DNA of 64,000 nt from Ustilago trichophora (lineage: Eukaryota; Basidiomycota; Ustilaginomycetes; Ustilaginales; Ustilaginaceae). Below, in pieces: positions 1 through 9,125 of this stretch. Made by a program: the position numbers and the translations under genes. How positions within the stretch are numbered: position 1 is the first letter of the stretch; every line of letters starts with the position of its first letter. The stretch covers positions 310,001-374,000 of the forward strand of contig OOIN01000010.1 in NCBI GenBank assembly GCA_900323505.1. The letters are read 5' to 3'. Below the pieces are notes generated by a model, which made no database searches, was not told the DNA's origin, and saw nothing but the letters and a program-made list of their open reading frames with translations.

Positions 1-162
1 CCCTTCACCATTGACCGCTCTTCCACTCCAGACACTCGTCTCGAGGACGTCAAGCGGCCTTTCAATCGTCCCATCTACAGCGATGATCGCTCATCCCACC
101 ATCCTTCAACGACCTCCCCCGCCGACCCTCTGTCAGCACAATCTTCTTCTTCTCCCGCCTAA
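1..162 (+). CDS. 3' end of an unrecognised gene (partial)
   Basis: Frame 1 is open from the first base of the window to a TAA at 160-162. It gives 53 residues of a hydrophilic tail rich in Ser, Pro, Asp and Arg, ending in a short serine run followed by Pro-Ala. Third codon positions are strongly C-biased, as in the confirmed genes nearby, which supports real coding. The start and any domain lie outside the window, so no function can be given. A chance open frame is possible at this length, but the codon bias argues against it. Confidence 0.5.
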   Translation, partial: PFTIDRSSTPDTRLEDVKRPFNRPIYSDDRSSHHPSTTSPADPLSAQSSSSPA

Positions 163-572
163 GCATGGCGCCTTCAACAACAACAAGATATACCCTTCAG
201 TCTCTGGTCAATCCCGTCACCAAGTCAAGTGTCTTTTTTCCCTTCCCAGCATCATTACAACCGTTACCTCTAATCAGCATTCACTCCGTGATTTCCCTCC
301 CCGCTCTGTCTACCTCCCTCCCCTCTTTCTCCCAATTCTTTTCTACCTTCCAACAATCCTGTCTCCCTTTCTCCTGTTTTTCAAACAAACGTGCCGATCT
401 CATCGACACCTCCGCATGTAATTCTACGCCATTTTCAATCACAACCGCTGCGTCTGTATGATTCATCACGTCTGTGTTTCTCCGCTCGTGTCTTTGCTGA
501 TTGTGTCAAATGATTGATTTTCGAGTCTATGATTTGTGTGTCCGCTCTGCAGCGACGGTTGAGGTATCAGCC
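163..572. other. Intergenic, convergent 3' ends
   Basis: About 410 bases between the tail of the first gene and the stop of the amino-acid transporter. It is pyrimidine-rich on the + strand (CT and TTC runs around 230-370), as expected for 3' UTR. No gene, RNA or repeat was recognised. Confidence 0.5.
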
Positions 573-3014
573 TCAGCACTGATGCACTGCGCCCGTCTTG
601 CCACTTGCAGTGTCCGAGATTGCCGTCCATACTGATCAAGCCCAAATGTAAGAATCACCAAATCATCAGTAATCAATCAGCACCTTCCGTTCACTGCAAG
701 AGCAAATCAAATTTACTACTTACCGCTGATAACAAGCACCACCGAGCCAAAGATGGCGCATGCAACGCTGAGCGGCCGTGTGGACTGCCACCACTTGCGA
801 TTCGCGGCTGCCGGTCGGAATCGTACACTCGCACCAGGTCGCAAAGGCAGTTCGACGTCGTCCACATCGACAGAGTCCCTTGCAGATCCATTGCCTCGGG
901 CTCCCTGACCGCCCTCCATCCTTTCGAGCCGGTCGAGTGTCGACGGTTCTTCGTCCTCTCCGCCGTCATACTCGTTAGCTCGGATGGGGTTCTGACCGCG
1001 ATCTATGGAGCCGTTAGATTGGTCGAACAGCGGCTCCTGGTCCTCCTCGTTGGTGTTGCTGTCGCCTCGCCCCTGATCGCGCCATGAAGAGCTAGTCAGA
1101 TTAGGCAGGTCGGCAGTCGGTACACGCTTGCCCGTCTCGCTAGTCAACTTTAGGTAGCAGAGACTGGGGAAGATGAAAGCCAGTGCCGTCGCACTCAGTC
1201 CACCGGTGAGCTCTAGAACAATGCCCAGGTCGCACGTCAAAAGCGAGATGATCATGGCAGTCACAACAAGACTTGACGTGAAGATGAGGTGGCGGTTGCG
1301 GTCAAATTCTCCTGCGAAGAAGTACGTCTCCAAAACCTCGCGGCAGACAAAACATTCTAGCGGCAACGTGGTGAGCATATTGAGACCAAAGAGGCCACGA
1401 GCAATGTTGACAATAACATCGTCGTTCGGAAAGTTGTTCTGTTGTTGTTGGATCAAATGCAATATAGGTGTGAAAGATGAGGGTGCCGGTCAGTAGTCGT
1501 GCCCAGAGACTAGTGATGCTGCAGATCTGATCGACTCACGAGAACGTTGCTGAGCGTCTTCTCTTCGAAGCTCCAGTAGCCGGCCACACTCATTGTGATG
1601 GTAGCAGCAGCAGCTATGATAGTAGAGTAGTGCGTCACCTGTCCAAATTTGTTCATCGAGGGCTCTTTTAATGATCCATAGATGACTGTATGGATGAGGA
1701 AGAAGTTGGAAATCAGGTTAGTAAAGGTCAGAATGAGGGGGAGCATGTCCAAAGTGCGTTGACGTACGAAGGGAGTTGTGGTGGCAGACAAAGGCGAAGC
1801 TGATGACAGAGATGGATCGAACCAGATTGGATACGTTGACGATAGTAAACTGTAGCGATCAACGGAGAAGGGCGGTGTCAGTCAAGGAGACGGGGCCAGA
1901 GCGGGTGTTCATTGCTGAAATACGAGCAACGTACCCGAAGACTGGGATCGCCTTTGAGCTCAGCGGGCATGGCAGGCCCACGGACGGTGACAGCGACGAT
2001 AATGACGACCATGGAGATGAGCGCGATGGCACTTGCTTTACTGAGCTTTTCGATGTTGCGATAAAGAGAGAGTGGGTAAGAGATCGCCAAGGTAAAGAAC
2101 GTGATGACGAACTGTCGATTTGCGAGGAAAGTACCAGCTAAGGACGGGAAGATCATTTTGATAACATGGGGGATGGTGTCGCCAATAACTACGCAAAAGG
2201 CGCACATGCCACCAAAGCCAAAGGCGAATTGAAAGATGGAAACGGCCGCCTTACCGTTCGGACCGAAGCAATGTTCCATAATCTCGATGTAGGTGATGCG
2301 GCCACTGAGCTTGGCATTGAGCACGATCAGACGGATAGTCCAGTCTGTAAGAAAAGAGAGACCGACGAGTAAGCCCAAACCAGCCACAAAACCCGATTCT
2401 CGCATCGAGTAAGGCAGACCGACGATACCTGCGCCGAGAATACTGTTGGCCATGTTGACGGTAGCATCAAAAACACCTGCACCCCTCTTGAGCCAGTCGG
2501 GAATCCCTTCCCCATCCCAGCCTGGCACACCGAGCGATTGACGTATTGCACGAATGTCGTGACCCAAGCCATCGAGAGAAGCACGGATGCGGCTCTGACC
2601 AGGTATACGATCGATGAGTGTTTGTGCGCCATCTCTACCCCTACGAGGAATATCACCGGATCCTCTCCTAATTGACGTGTACATAGGATTATCGCTGGGT
2701 CTGAGACCAATGTGTGATGATTGGATGGCCACGACGTCGTCTTCCTCGTCGATGTCGTCCGAGTCTGCTTCGAATTGCGCCTCTTTGGATGAGGTCGTAG
2801 ATTTCAGCTGGAGAGGAGCACGGGTTGGCTCGGCTGGACCTGAATAGGATGGAAGATCCGTATCTGAGGACGTGGATGAAGAAGCGGCGTTTGGTTTACC
2901 TGTCGATAGATGGTGTGTGGGTGCATGGGAAGCTTCTTCGTCGTACGAAAAGATGGTGCCCTCTGCCGCGCTTTGGCCTCCTGAGCGAGGCGCCGAATGT
3001 GTGGGGCTGCTCAT
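573..3014 (-). CDS. Vacuolar-type amino-acid transporter (AVT / SLC38 family, Avt2-like)
   Basis: Multi-pass amino-acid/auxin permease family protein, probably moving neutral amino acids across the vacuolar or another endomembrane. Five exons are inferred: 3014-1935, 1849-1768, 1685-1540, 1438-724 and 631-573, giving 693 aa. The first ~180 residues are a disordered, acidic Ser-rich tail. The family's first membrane segment follows, with the signature NMANSILGAGIVGLPYSMRE. Exon 2 ends in the conserved CHHNS and exon 3 resumes with LLIYGSL. About 11 hydrophobic segments follow, interrupted near the C-terminus by a long acidic insertion (roughly residues 545-650), unusual for the family. Introns have clean GT-AG ends. 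The last exon (19 codons) is the least certain: it was chosen because a nearer AG would leave an intron of only 30 nt. It is divergent from the eIF2B gamma gene. Family assignment is firm, paralogue is not. Confidence 0.88.
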
Positions 3015-3593
3015 TCTGAGCTACTAAACGGTTTCCAAGCCGGGCTTTTGGATGCAAATGAAGTTGACAGACGATGCGATCCTGAGTCCATCGAAGCTAC
3101 AATCTGCCAAGGATATTGTTTGACAGAGTCTAGTCAGGCTCGCCAGGAACTGCGGTTGGTTTGTGAGCAGAGGGGCACAGTTGAGTACAGGTATAGGAGC
3201 TCAGGCTTCTTTGATCGGATGCACGTCAAGTCTGTTTGGTGGTCTGATGATGCGAGGATGGGGGGAGGAAGAAGAAAATGTGGTGGGGTGTTGGGTGGTG
3301 CAGGACGGCATGTGACAAGCTGGCAAGGACAGCGTGACAAGTTGAACCGTGCTCGCCTCGTCCAAAATTCCAAAAGGACCCTGCAAGATCGTCAGCAATC
3401 CAACACAGTCCCGAAAAACATAAATTAGCCACGTGATTCAGCCAAAAACGCAGGACGGTGTGAGAGCACAACTTTTTTGGTCCAACCTTCCTCTTCTTCC
3501 TTGGACATTTCATCATCCCCTTGTCCTCCAACATCAATTTTCTTGCCCCTGTCTCTAACGTTGAAAGGTCTCGCCACGGCAGTGTTAGTCAAT
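3015..3593. promoter_or_regulatory. Divergent promoter region between AVT-like gene and eIF2B gamma
   Basis: The 579 bases separate two divergent start codons and must hold both promoters. Readable sequence includes a C/T-rich stretch just before the eIF2B gamma start (3483-3560), typical of smut-fungus leaders. No specific factor site was identified. Confidence 0.5.
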
Positions 3594-5975
3594 ATGGCCG
3601 CACTTACCGCTGGAGGCGCTCAGTCGCACACCCGCCTCGTCCAACCTATCATCTTTTGCGGTCCAGGAAGCAACCTCTACCCGCTGTGCTCCAACACCGT
3701 AGCCTCAGATGTCAACAACGATGCTACCCAATCGGCGCCAAATGACCTTCCAAAGGCTATGCTCCCAGTATTCAATCGTCCGATGATCGCATTCGCATTG
3801 CAGCAGCTTCTCTCTGCAGGTATTCGTCATGCCATTATCTTTGCGCCATCAGAGCATCACTCTACCATCGCTGCCGCGCTCAAATCTCTCATCCTGATTC
3901 CACCCACCCTCATTCAGTCCGGCAAGAAGAATATCTCCTCCGCAGCAGCAGCCGCTGCTGCCGCTGCCGTTGACGAAGCATCCAAGTATCCCAATGTTTC
4001 CGTGTCGGTTGGCCTCAACAGCACCTCTGCAGCCTCCAGTGGGCCACCTGCCGGCAACCCTTACCTTTCCGGTAATGACTTCGCTGTCTCTGCCACTCAG
4101 AATGAGATCATGATGCGTGTCGACCTCTTGCCACTTGGTCCCGAAGATGTCACTGCATCCAAGTCGGATTCCCGTGTCTCTAGTGCAGCAAGCAAGTACA
4201 AGAAGCTCGGGACCGCTGGCCTTATTTCTTGGCTCCATTCGATCGGAAGGCTCGACAAGGATCCGCTCATCCTTCCTGTTGATTTGATCACCCAGTCTTT
4301 TTCGCTTGTCAATCTCATCCACGGTCACGTCTCTGGCGTCCCTCAACCTCCCGCTTTGACCTGCTTGATGTACGAAAGAGGCGCAGGCGAAGGCACCGGC
4401 AAGGAGCGAGAGAAGGATGGTAAGTTGCCTCTGATCGGCTCGACATGTCTTTGATCCGTACTAGCTTACTGACCTGCGGTATTTTTTCCTTTGGCAGGCC
4501 CACCCAAGCTTTTCAGTGCATACGACCGCACTTCTTCACAATCCAGCAACTCCACCTTGGGGGGCAGCGATCACTGCACTACACACCAGCTCCTTCTTCT
4601 CCAGGATTCCGACGATGTCTCGGATCTCGACTCGTCAGATCTGCATCTGCGCATGTCTCTACTCTGGTCGCACCCTCATGTGCGCATCTCTACCTCTCTC
4701 CTCGATTCACACGTCTACCTCTTCAACCTTCAGCAGCTCCTTAGCCTTTTGCGATCCGATGCCGGTCAAAAAATGAAGAGTCTTCGCGAGGAGGTCGTAC
4801 CCTTCATGGTCAAATGCAGCTGGATGACCGGTCTTCGCGAAAAGGCCGGATGGACTACTCAGACTCACAATAAGAATCCAGCCACCGTTGACCATCTCTC
4901 TTCGTGGAACACTCTCTCGACCAAGGAGAATGCCACAAGTACCTTGAGATCCAGCACATTTGTCGAATCCGATCTTCTCCAAGCCGGCTGCTCCTTTCGA
5001 CCTTCGCTCGACGAGGTCGAGAATCGTGCCTCGCCTCTCTACACCCCTGATCGCTCTCACGTTGCATCGCCGTCTGGAAAGCCTGACGATCAGAAAAGGA
5101 CAGCGAATCTCCAACGACAGGCTCGTGACTCGGCAAAGAAGTCGGCCGCCGAAGCGAGAGTCAATGCTGTCATCTTTCGACTCTCGCCGTCTCTCAAACA
5201 CCCTATCGACCCTTCCTCTTCGGTCGAAGAGATCCGAGAGCGCGAAGAGGCTGCCAAGCGCGAACCCTTTATCGCCAGAGCAAACACGGTTCCCACCTAC
5301 CTGGAATGCAACCGTTACGTAAGTGTTCACCTTGTGTATCTCACATGCGGAATACGCAGCTGTAGCTGACAACCTTGACCTTCCTCTTGCTATTTCAGTT
5401 GTTGCGCTGCTTGGCCAGTGGCCCGTCAGGACAGGCAAGTAGCTCGGCGCCGGGATCCACGGCTGCTCTGCCTCCTTCCGCCCTCTCCCACCCTCTACCC
5501 CTTCAGTCGCTGCCCACCCCTGCGATTACGGGCTCGGCAGCAAACTCCCAGGCAGCCGACTCAGCCTCTGCTCAGGCTGGACACGATGTCATCGACCCCA
5601 AAGCACAAATTTCGTCCGACTCTTTGGTCGAGAATTTCACGCGTGTTGGCGAACGGACGACAATCAAGCGCAGCGTTGTCGGACGCGGGTGCCTGATTGG
5701 TAAGAACGTCAAGCTTACCGGCGCGATTGTCATGGATGGTGTCAGGATTGGCGACAAGTAAGTATAGTACAGCGACGCTTTCTCGTTCTATTCTTTAGTG
5801 TTGGTGCTGACGATGCCCTTCCGCGTTTCCTTTTCGCAGCGCCAAGCTTGAAAACTGTATCCTGTCAGCTGGCTCGGTAATTGACGAGAAATGCAATCTC
5901 AAAGATTGCGATGTTGCTGCTTCCGTCAGAGTCCCAGCAGGCACCAACAGCAAGGGCGAGAAGTTCGACGAGTGA
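3594..5975 (+). CDS. GCD1: Translation initiation factor eIF2B, gamma subunit
   Basis: Catalytic-subcomplex subunit of the guanine-nucleotide exchange factor that recycles eIF2-GDP in the cytoplasm. Four exons are inferred (3594-4419, 4498-5318, 5399-5757, 5840-5975), giving 713 aa, clearly longer than yeast Gcd1 (578 aa). The N-terminus is a nucleotidyltransferase-like domain starting QPIIFCGPGSNLYPL, with LPKAMLPVFNRPMIAFALQQ at about residues 53-72. The C-terminus is a left-handed beta helix of hexapeptide repeats (SLVENFTRVGERTTIKRSVV and following), ending with a Lys/Glu/Asp tail. The extra length lies in Ala/Ser-rich inserts, one a run of about eleven consecutive alanines near residue 130, and a Ser/Pro-rich insert before the helix. 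The ATG at 3594 was chosen because the domain begins a few residues later, although the frame is open upstream to 3477. Confidence 0.93.
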
Positions 5976-6530
5976 TTCGTGCATCGAATCAAACAGCAAT
6001 AGAAATGCATGCACTCATGACTCATACTGGCTGGACTGCTGCGGCTACCGTCTCCCGTTGCTTGTTGTGTGATGTCTGCGTATCGCGACCCCATAAAAGT
6101 GAACTGCGCTCATAGTCTAGATGTGCACGTCGTGTTGGGATCGAACATTGCTGACACAAAAATTCTCTCGGAAGCTTGACATGCACAAAGAGAAAGCAAG
6201 GGTCAGGAGACGAGGTGCTTGGTTCACCAGCCAAGGGCCTCGCTGGCTTGGGAAACACTTCTTCCATTCATAATGGAAGAGGCGACCTCAACATTGACGT
6301 TAGACCAAAACCGGGTTTGGCTTCGCTTCTGGCTTCACAAAAAAATCACCCCTTTCCTCGACGTGGATAACTCGGCGTCGAGATGTCATCAAAGACGACG
6401 ACTCCACAAGGACGGACTAAATGGTGAGGCGTTCGCCCATACCGCGATGAAGAAAATTTCAGGATGCTTCGTACTATCTCGAAAAGAATCTTGGCATCAC
6501 TGTTAACACACAGCTTGGACACACCGAGAA

Positions 6531-6710
6531 AGGATGTGGTAAAAAGACGACTGAAAAAAGTGAAACCTCGTCCGCGAAGCCACACAGCAACCACCCGAGC
6601 TGGCTTCTCGCCGAAGCCACCCAAAGCTAGCCCCTAGATTCAATGATTGGGGGTGCTTGCGGGGTGAGTTTCGGACCACGCTTCGCGTTTTCTTTTACAA
6701 TGTGTTTCAC
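6531..6710. repeat. Degenerate GCCACC-type foldback element
   Basis: Contains an A-rich left flank, GAAGCCAC and CGAAGCCACCC units facing a right half with GGGGGTGCTTGCGGGG and a GCTTCGCGTTTTC arm. The arms pair only partly, so this looks like an older, eroded copy of the family seen intact at 6973-7109 and 8083-8273. Boundaries are approximate. Confidence 0.5.
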
Positions 6711-6972
6711 GAAAAATGGACGGCGATCGTTGCCATGTCCCTTTTCGCATATCTTTTGTTCGATATTTAAATTCTGCCTGACTGACATCTTGGTCTCATT
6801 GAATACATTCACACAGAATGCATCAAAAATATTGTGTCGGGTGTGAAGAAGTTCAACCAATAAGTTAGCTCGCAGCAAGCCTGTGCCACTTTTCACAAAA
6901 GATGTCCATCGACTCTTGATAGAGACTTTAAAAATGATCTGACTGGCCCATAAACGGGTCAGGCCCATTATG

Positions 6973-7109
6973 CATATCGGAAAAAAAAGGAAGGATCCGT
7001 CATGAAGCCACCCTCGAAGCCACCCCCGACCAGCTGTGGAGAAAGCCAGCCAATTGGGGGTGGCTTCGAGGGTGGCTTCATGACGGATCCTTCCTTTTTT
7101 TCCGATGTG
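6973..7109. repeat. Near-perfect inverted repeat (MITE-like foldback)
   Basis: Two ~55-bp arms (6973-7027 and 7055-7109) are reverse complements apart from one A/T-run length difference and a terminal mismatch. Each outer end reads CATATCGG (or CACATCGG) followed by 7-8 A, then GGAAGGATCCGTCATGAAGC. The ~27-base loop is unrelated. There is no transposase frame. The structure fits a non-autonomous foldback or MITE-like insertion and could fold as a long hairpin if transcribed. Confidence 0.85.
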
Positions 7110-7116
7110 ATTAGTC

Positions 7117-7330
7117 ATATCCTTAAAAAATAAGAACTATCCGTCATGAAACCACCCAGGCTGGCCACACCACCGAAGCCACCCTTGAAGCCACCCCCGA
7201 TCTGGCTGGCTTCGAGGGTGGGTTTTCATCGTAGCCACCTGGGTGGCTTCACAGCTGGCTTCGATGGTGTAGCCACCCCGGGTGGCTTCACGGCTGGCTT
7301 CTCGTTTTGGCCAGCTCAAAGAGTAGCTTC
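7117..7330. repeat. Composite GCCACCC/GGGTGGC element
   Basis: Begins CATATCCTTAAAAAATAAG and CCGTCATGAAACCACCCAGG, like the arms at 6973-7109, then alternates GAAGCCACCC and GGGTGGCTTC units through 7300, including a CCCCGGGTGGCTTC palindromic core. It looks like one or two family members nested or recombined. The right terminus is not clear. Confidence 0.6.
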
Positions 7331-7371
7331 TTCACCGTTCCTTTCTTCGGGATGTATTTCACTAACATGAA

Positions 7372-7450
7372 TGGCCCATTGATGGGTCACCAATACAATC
7401 TTTGCGAAAAGTGTTCAAACATTTGAAGTGAAAGTACAAAAGCTCCTTTA
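7372..7450 (+). repeat. Module H, copy 1 (inverted partner at 8665-8742)
   Basis: Starts with the TGGCCCATTGATGGGTCACC palindrome and continues through CAATACAATCTTTGCG to ACATTTGAAGTGAAAGTAC. The reverse complement of 8665-8742 matches it at roughly 85% by eye. The two copies face each other across ~1.2 kb, so the pair could be termini of a larger insertion or two insertions in opposite orientation. Confidence 0.7.
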
Positions 7451-7460
7451 AATTGTATTA

Positions 7461-7500
7461 GGGACCCACAAATGGCCTGACCCATTAATGGGCCAGTCAC
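7461..7500. repeat. CCCATTAATGGG palindromic repeat
   Basis: Reads GGCCTGACCCATTAATGGG then CCAGTCAC. The 18-mer CATTAATGGGCCAGTCAC recurs exactly at 8404-8421, and related palindromes occur at 6943-6970, 7372-7390, 7549-7580, 8569-8586 and 8729-8770. All lie in this one gene-free stretch. Confidence 0.75.
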
Positions 7501-7645
7501 ATTAAATGACAACACGAAAAAACTCGCAAAATAATGCTGCCTTTATGATGGACCTAATCATGAATTCATGGGCCACTGGCAGAAATCCCTCATGAGCGAG
7601 AAAGACTGAAGGAGTTTTTCTCGAAACTTACTGGCAGATCACAAA

Positions 7646-7703
7646 GAAAAAAGAAAAAAAAAAAAAAAAAAAAAGAAGAAGAAGAAGAAGAAGAAGAAGA
7701 AGA
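7646..7703. repeat. Poly-A / GAA microsatellite
   Basis: An A-rich run interrupted by G passes into about ten GAA repeats. A second A run follows at 7743-7758. Simple-sequence tract with no gene. Confidence 0.9.
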
Positions 7704-8082
7704 CAAGATTGAACGTGATTTTTACTGTAGATTACCCATGTCCAAAAAAAAAAAAAAACAACAACGGGGCCACTTCGGGGTTGGCTTCGTGATTCTTTTT
7801 TAGTTACGGATAATTTAGGACAAGGTCGCCGAATATGCCTCGGGCAAAGCCGATCGTTGATGTAACGTTATTTGTTTATTTTGTTTGTCATAAAAAAGCT
7901 TGTACATTTGGAAGATTCGCTACCTGCAAAAACGAAAACAGTCATCTTCAATCCAGCTCAACTCCAAGCATAGACCTTCGGTCAACCTCACCATCAGAAT
8001 TGGATGTCCAGCATAGCCCAGCAGCAAGCGTAGTGCTTGACAACATTTCCTCTGGCTTGGAGGATGTGGATGAGCCCGAATT

Positions 8083-8273
8083 CATATCGTAGAAAAAGGA
8101 AAAGTCGGACCCCGGAACCACTCTAGCAACCACCCGAGGTGGCTCCTCTGAGCAGCCACCCAGAGCAAGCACCTAGATCGGGGGTGCTTGCGGGATGGCT
8201 CCCCGAAAGGAACCGCCCAGGGTGGTTGCTAGGGTGGTTCCAGGGTCCGACTTTCTAATTTTTCTACGATATG
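8083..8273. repeat. Intact foldback element with CATATCGT ends
   Basis: The left arm starts CATATCGTAGAAAAAGGAAA followed by GTCGGACCCCGGAACCACTC; the right arm is its reverse complement with a few changes and ends ACGATATG. Arms extend ~65 bp each; the middle holds CACCTAGATCGGGGGTGCTT. Total length is ~191 bp with no coding potential. Flanks (AATT left, ATTT right) allow at most a 2-3 bp target duplication. It is the clearest family member together with 6973-7109. Confidence 0.8.
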
Positions 8274-8589
8274 ATTTCGTCGTTCGTAATGATGATGGCT
8301 GCTCAGATGACAAAAGTGACTTTTTCGATGCTCCTTTGCATGCCGATTGGCCACCAAAATGCAAAGAGTAACTTATCATTTGTATGTACGCACGAGAATG
8401 CCTCATTAATGGGCCAGTCACGTAGCAAGTTGTCTTTTCATTGCCCACTGTAACGTGATACGACTGCGTAAAGTCTAGCAATTTTACTCGTCTCATCGCA
8501 TGCTTTGTTCCGGACAATATCACAAAGATTCACTCTGTTTTTCTCAGTGTGTTGGCAAATAACGGGAGTGGCCCATACGTGGGTCACCA

Positions 8590-8655
8590 ATCACATCAGA
8601 TAAAAAGGAAGAATCCGCCGTGGAGCCACCCTCGAAGCCACCTCCAATCAGGCTA
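8590..8655 (+). repeat. Half element of the GCCACCC foldback family
   Basis: CACATCAGATAAAAAGGAAG followed by AATCCGCCGTGGAGCCACCC and TCGAAGCCACC corresponds to a single left arm. No matching right arm follows, so this copy is truncated or solo. Confidence 0.6.
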
Positions 8656-8664
8656 TGAAGACCG

Positions 8665-8742
8665 ATTTACGGAGCAATTGTACTTCCACTTCAAATGTTT
8701 TAAATACTTTTTGCAAAAATTGTATTGGTGACCTACTAATGG
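8665..8742 (-). repeat. Module H, copy 2 (inverted partner of 7372-7450)
   Basis: On the minus strand this matches 7372-7450, including CACCAATACAAT and ACATTTGAAGTG. It is followed on the plus strand by CTTGACCCGTTAATGGGCC, another member of the palindrome series. Confidence 0.7.
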
Positions 8743-8804
8743 GCTTGACCCGTTAATGGGCCGGTCCCGTTAAACGAACTTTAAGTGAGAAAGCTTTTCG
8801 TGCA

Positions 8805-8975
8805 AAGTCATATCCTAAAAAAAGGAAAAATCCGTCATGAAGCCACCCTCGAAGCCACCCCGGGTGGCTACACGGCTGGCTTCTCAACGTAGCCACCCAG
8901 GGTGGCTTCAAGGGTGGCTTCTCAATATAGCCACCCCGGGTGGCTTCGCAGCTGGCTTCTCAATGTGATTGCTTG
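8805..8975. repeat. Multi-unit GCCACCC/GGGTGGC element
   Basis: Starts TCATATCCTAAAAAAAGGAA and CCGTCATGAAGCCACCCTCG, then carries three short palindromic cores, two of the CCCCGGGTGGC type, separated by GGCTTCTCAA(C/T) spacers. It lies ~150 bp beyond the VPS45 stop, so it may fall in that gene's 3' UTR. Confidence 0.7.
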
Positions 8976-9125
8976 TAAGGGTCGATGAACACAATTTCTG
9001 CTTTGTACGCTATGAATATGGATTCATCTGTGCCACAACCGCACACACACCCACACTTCACACACTCATGACTCACATACTGTCAAGCGTACGACGGGAT
9101 GGAAGAAAAGTGGTGGCATCTTTGC

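Larger units (their letters stand above)
5976..9125. other. Repeat-rich gene-free region between convergent genes
   Basis: About 3.1 kb between the stops of eIF2B gamma and VPS45. No coding sequence is credible: open frames are short and cross the repeats. It holds at least five foldback or half-foldback elements built on GAAGCCACCC / GGGTGGCTTC, several copies of a CCCATTAATGGG-type palindrome, an inverted pair of ~75-bp modules, and A-rich or GAA microsatellites. The main pieces are listed separately. The first ~500 bases (5976-6500) look like ordinary 3' UTR and spacer. Confidence 0.7.

Noticed and set aside
694..723. Shorter last intron for the AVT-like transporter (AG at 694)
   Set aside because: It would leave a 30-nt intron, below what fungal splicing normally handles; AG at 632 with a CTGAT-type branch site upstream is more plausible.
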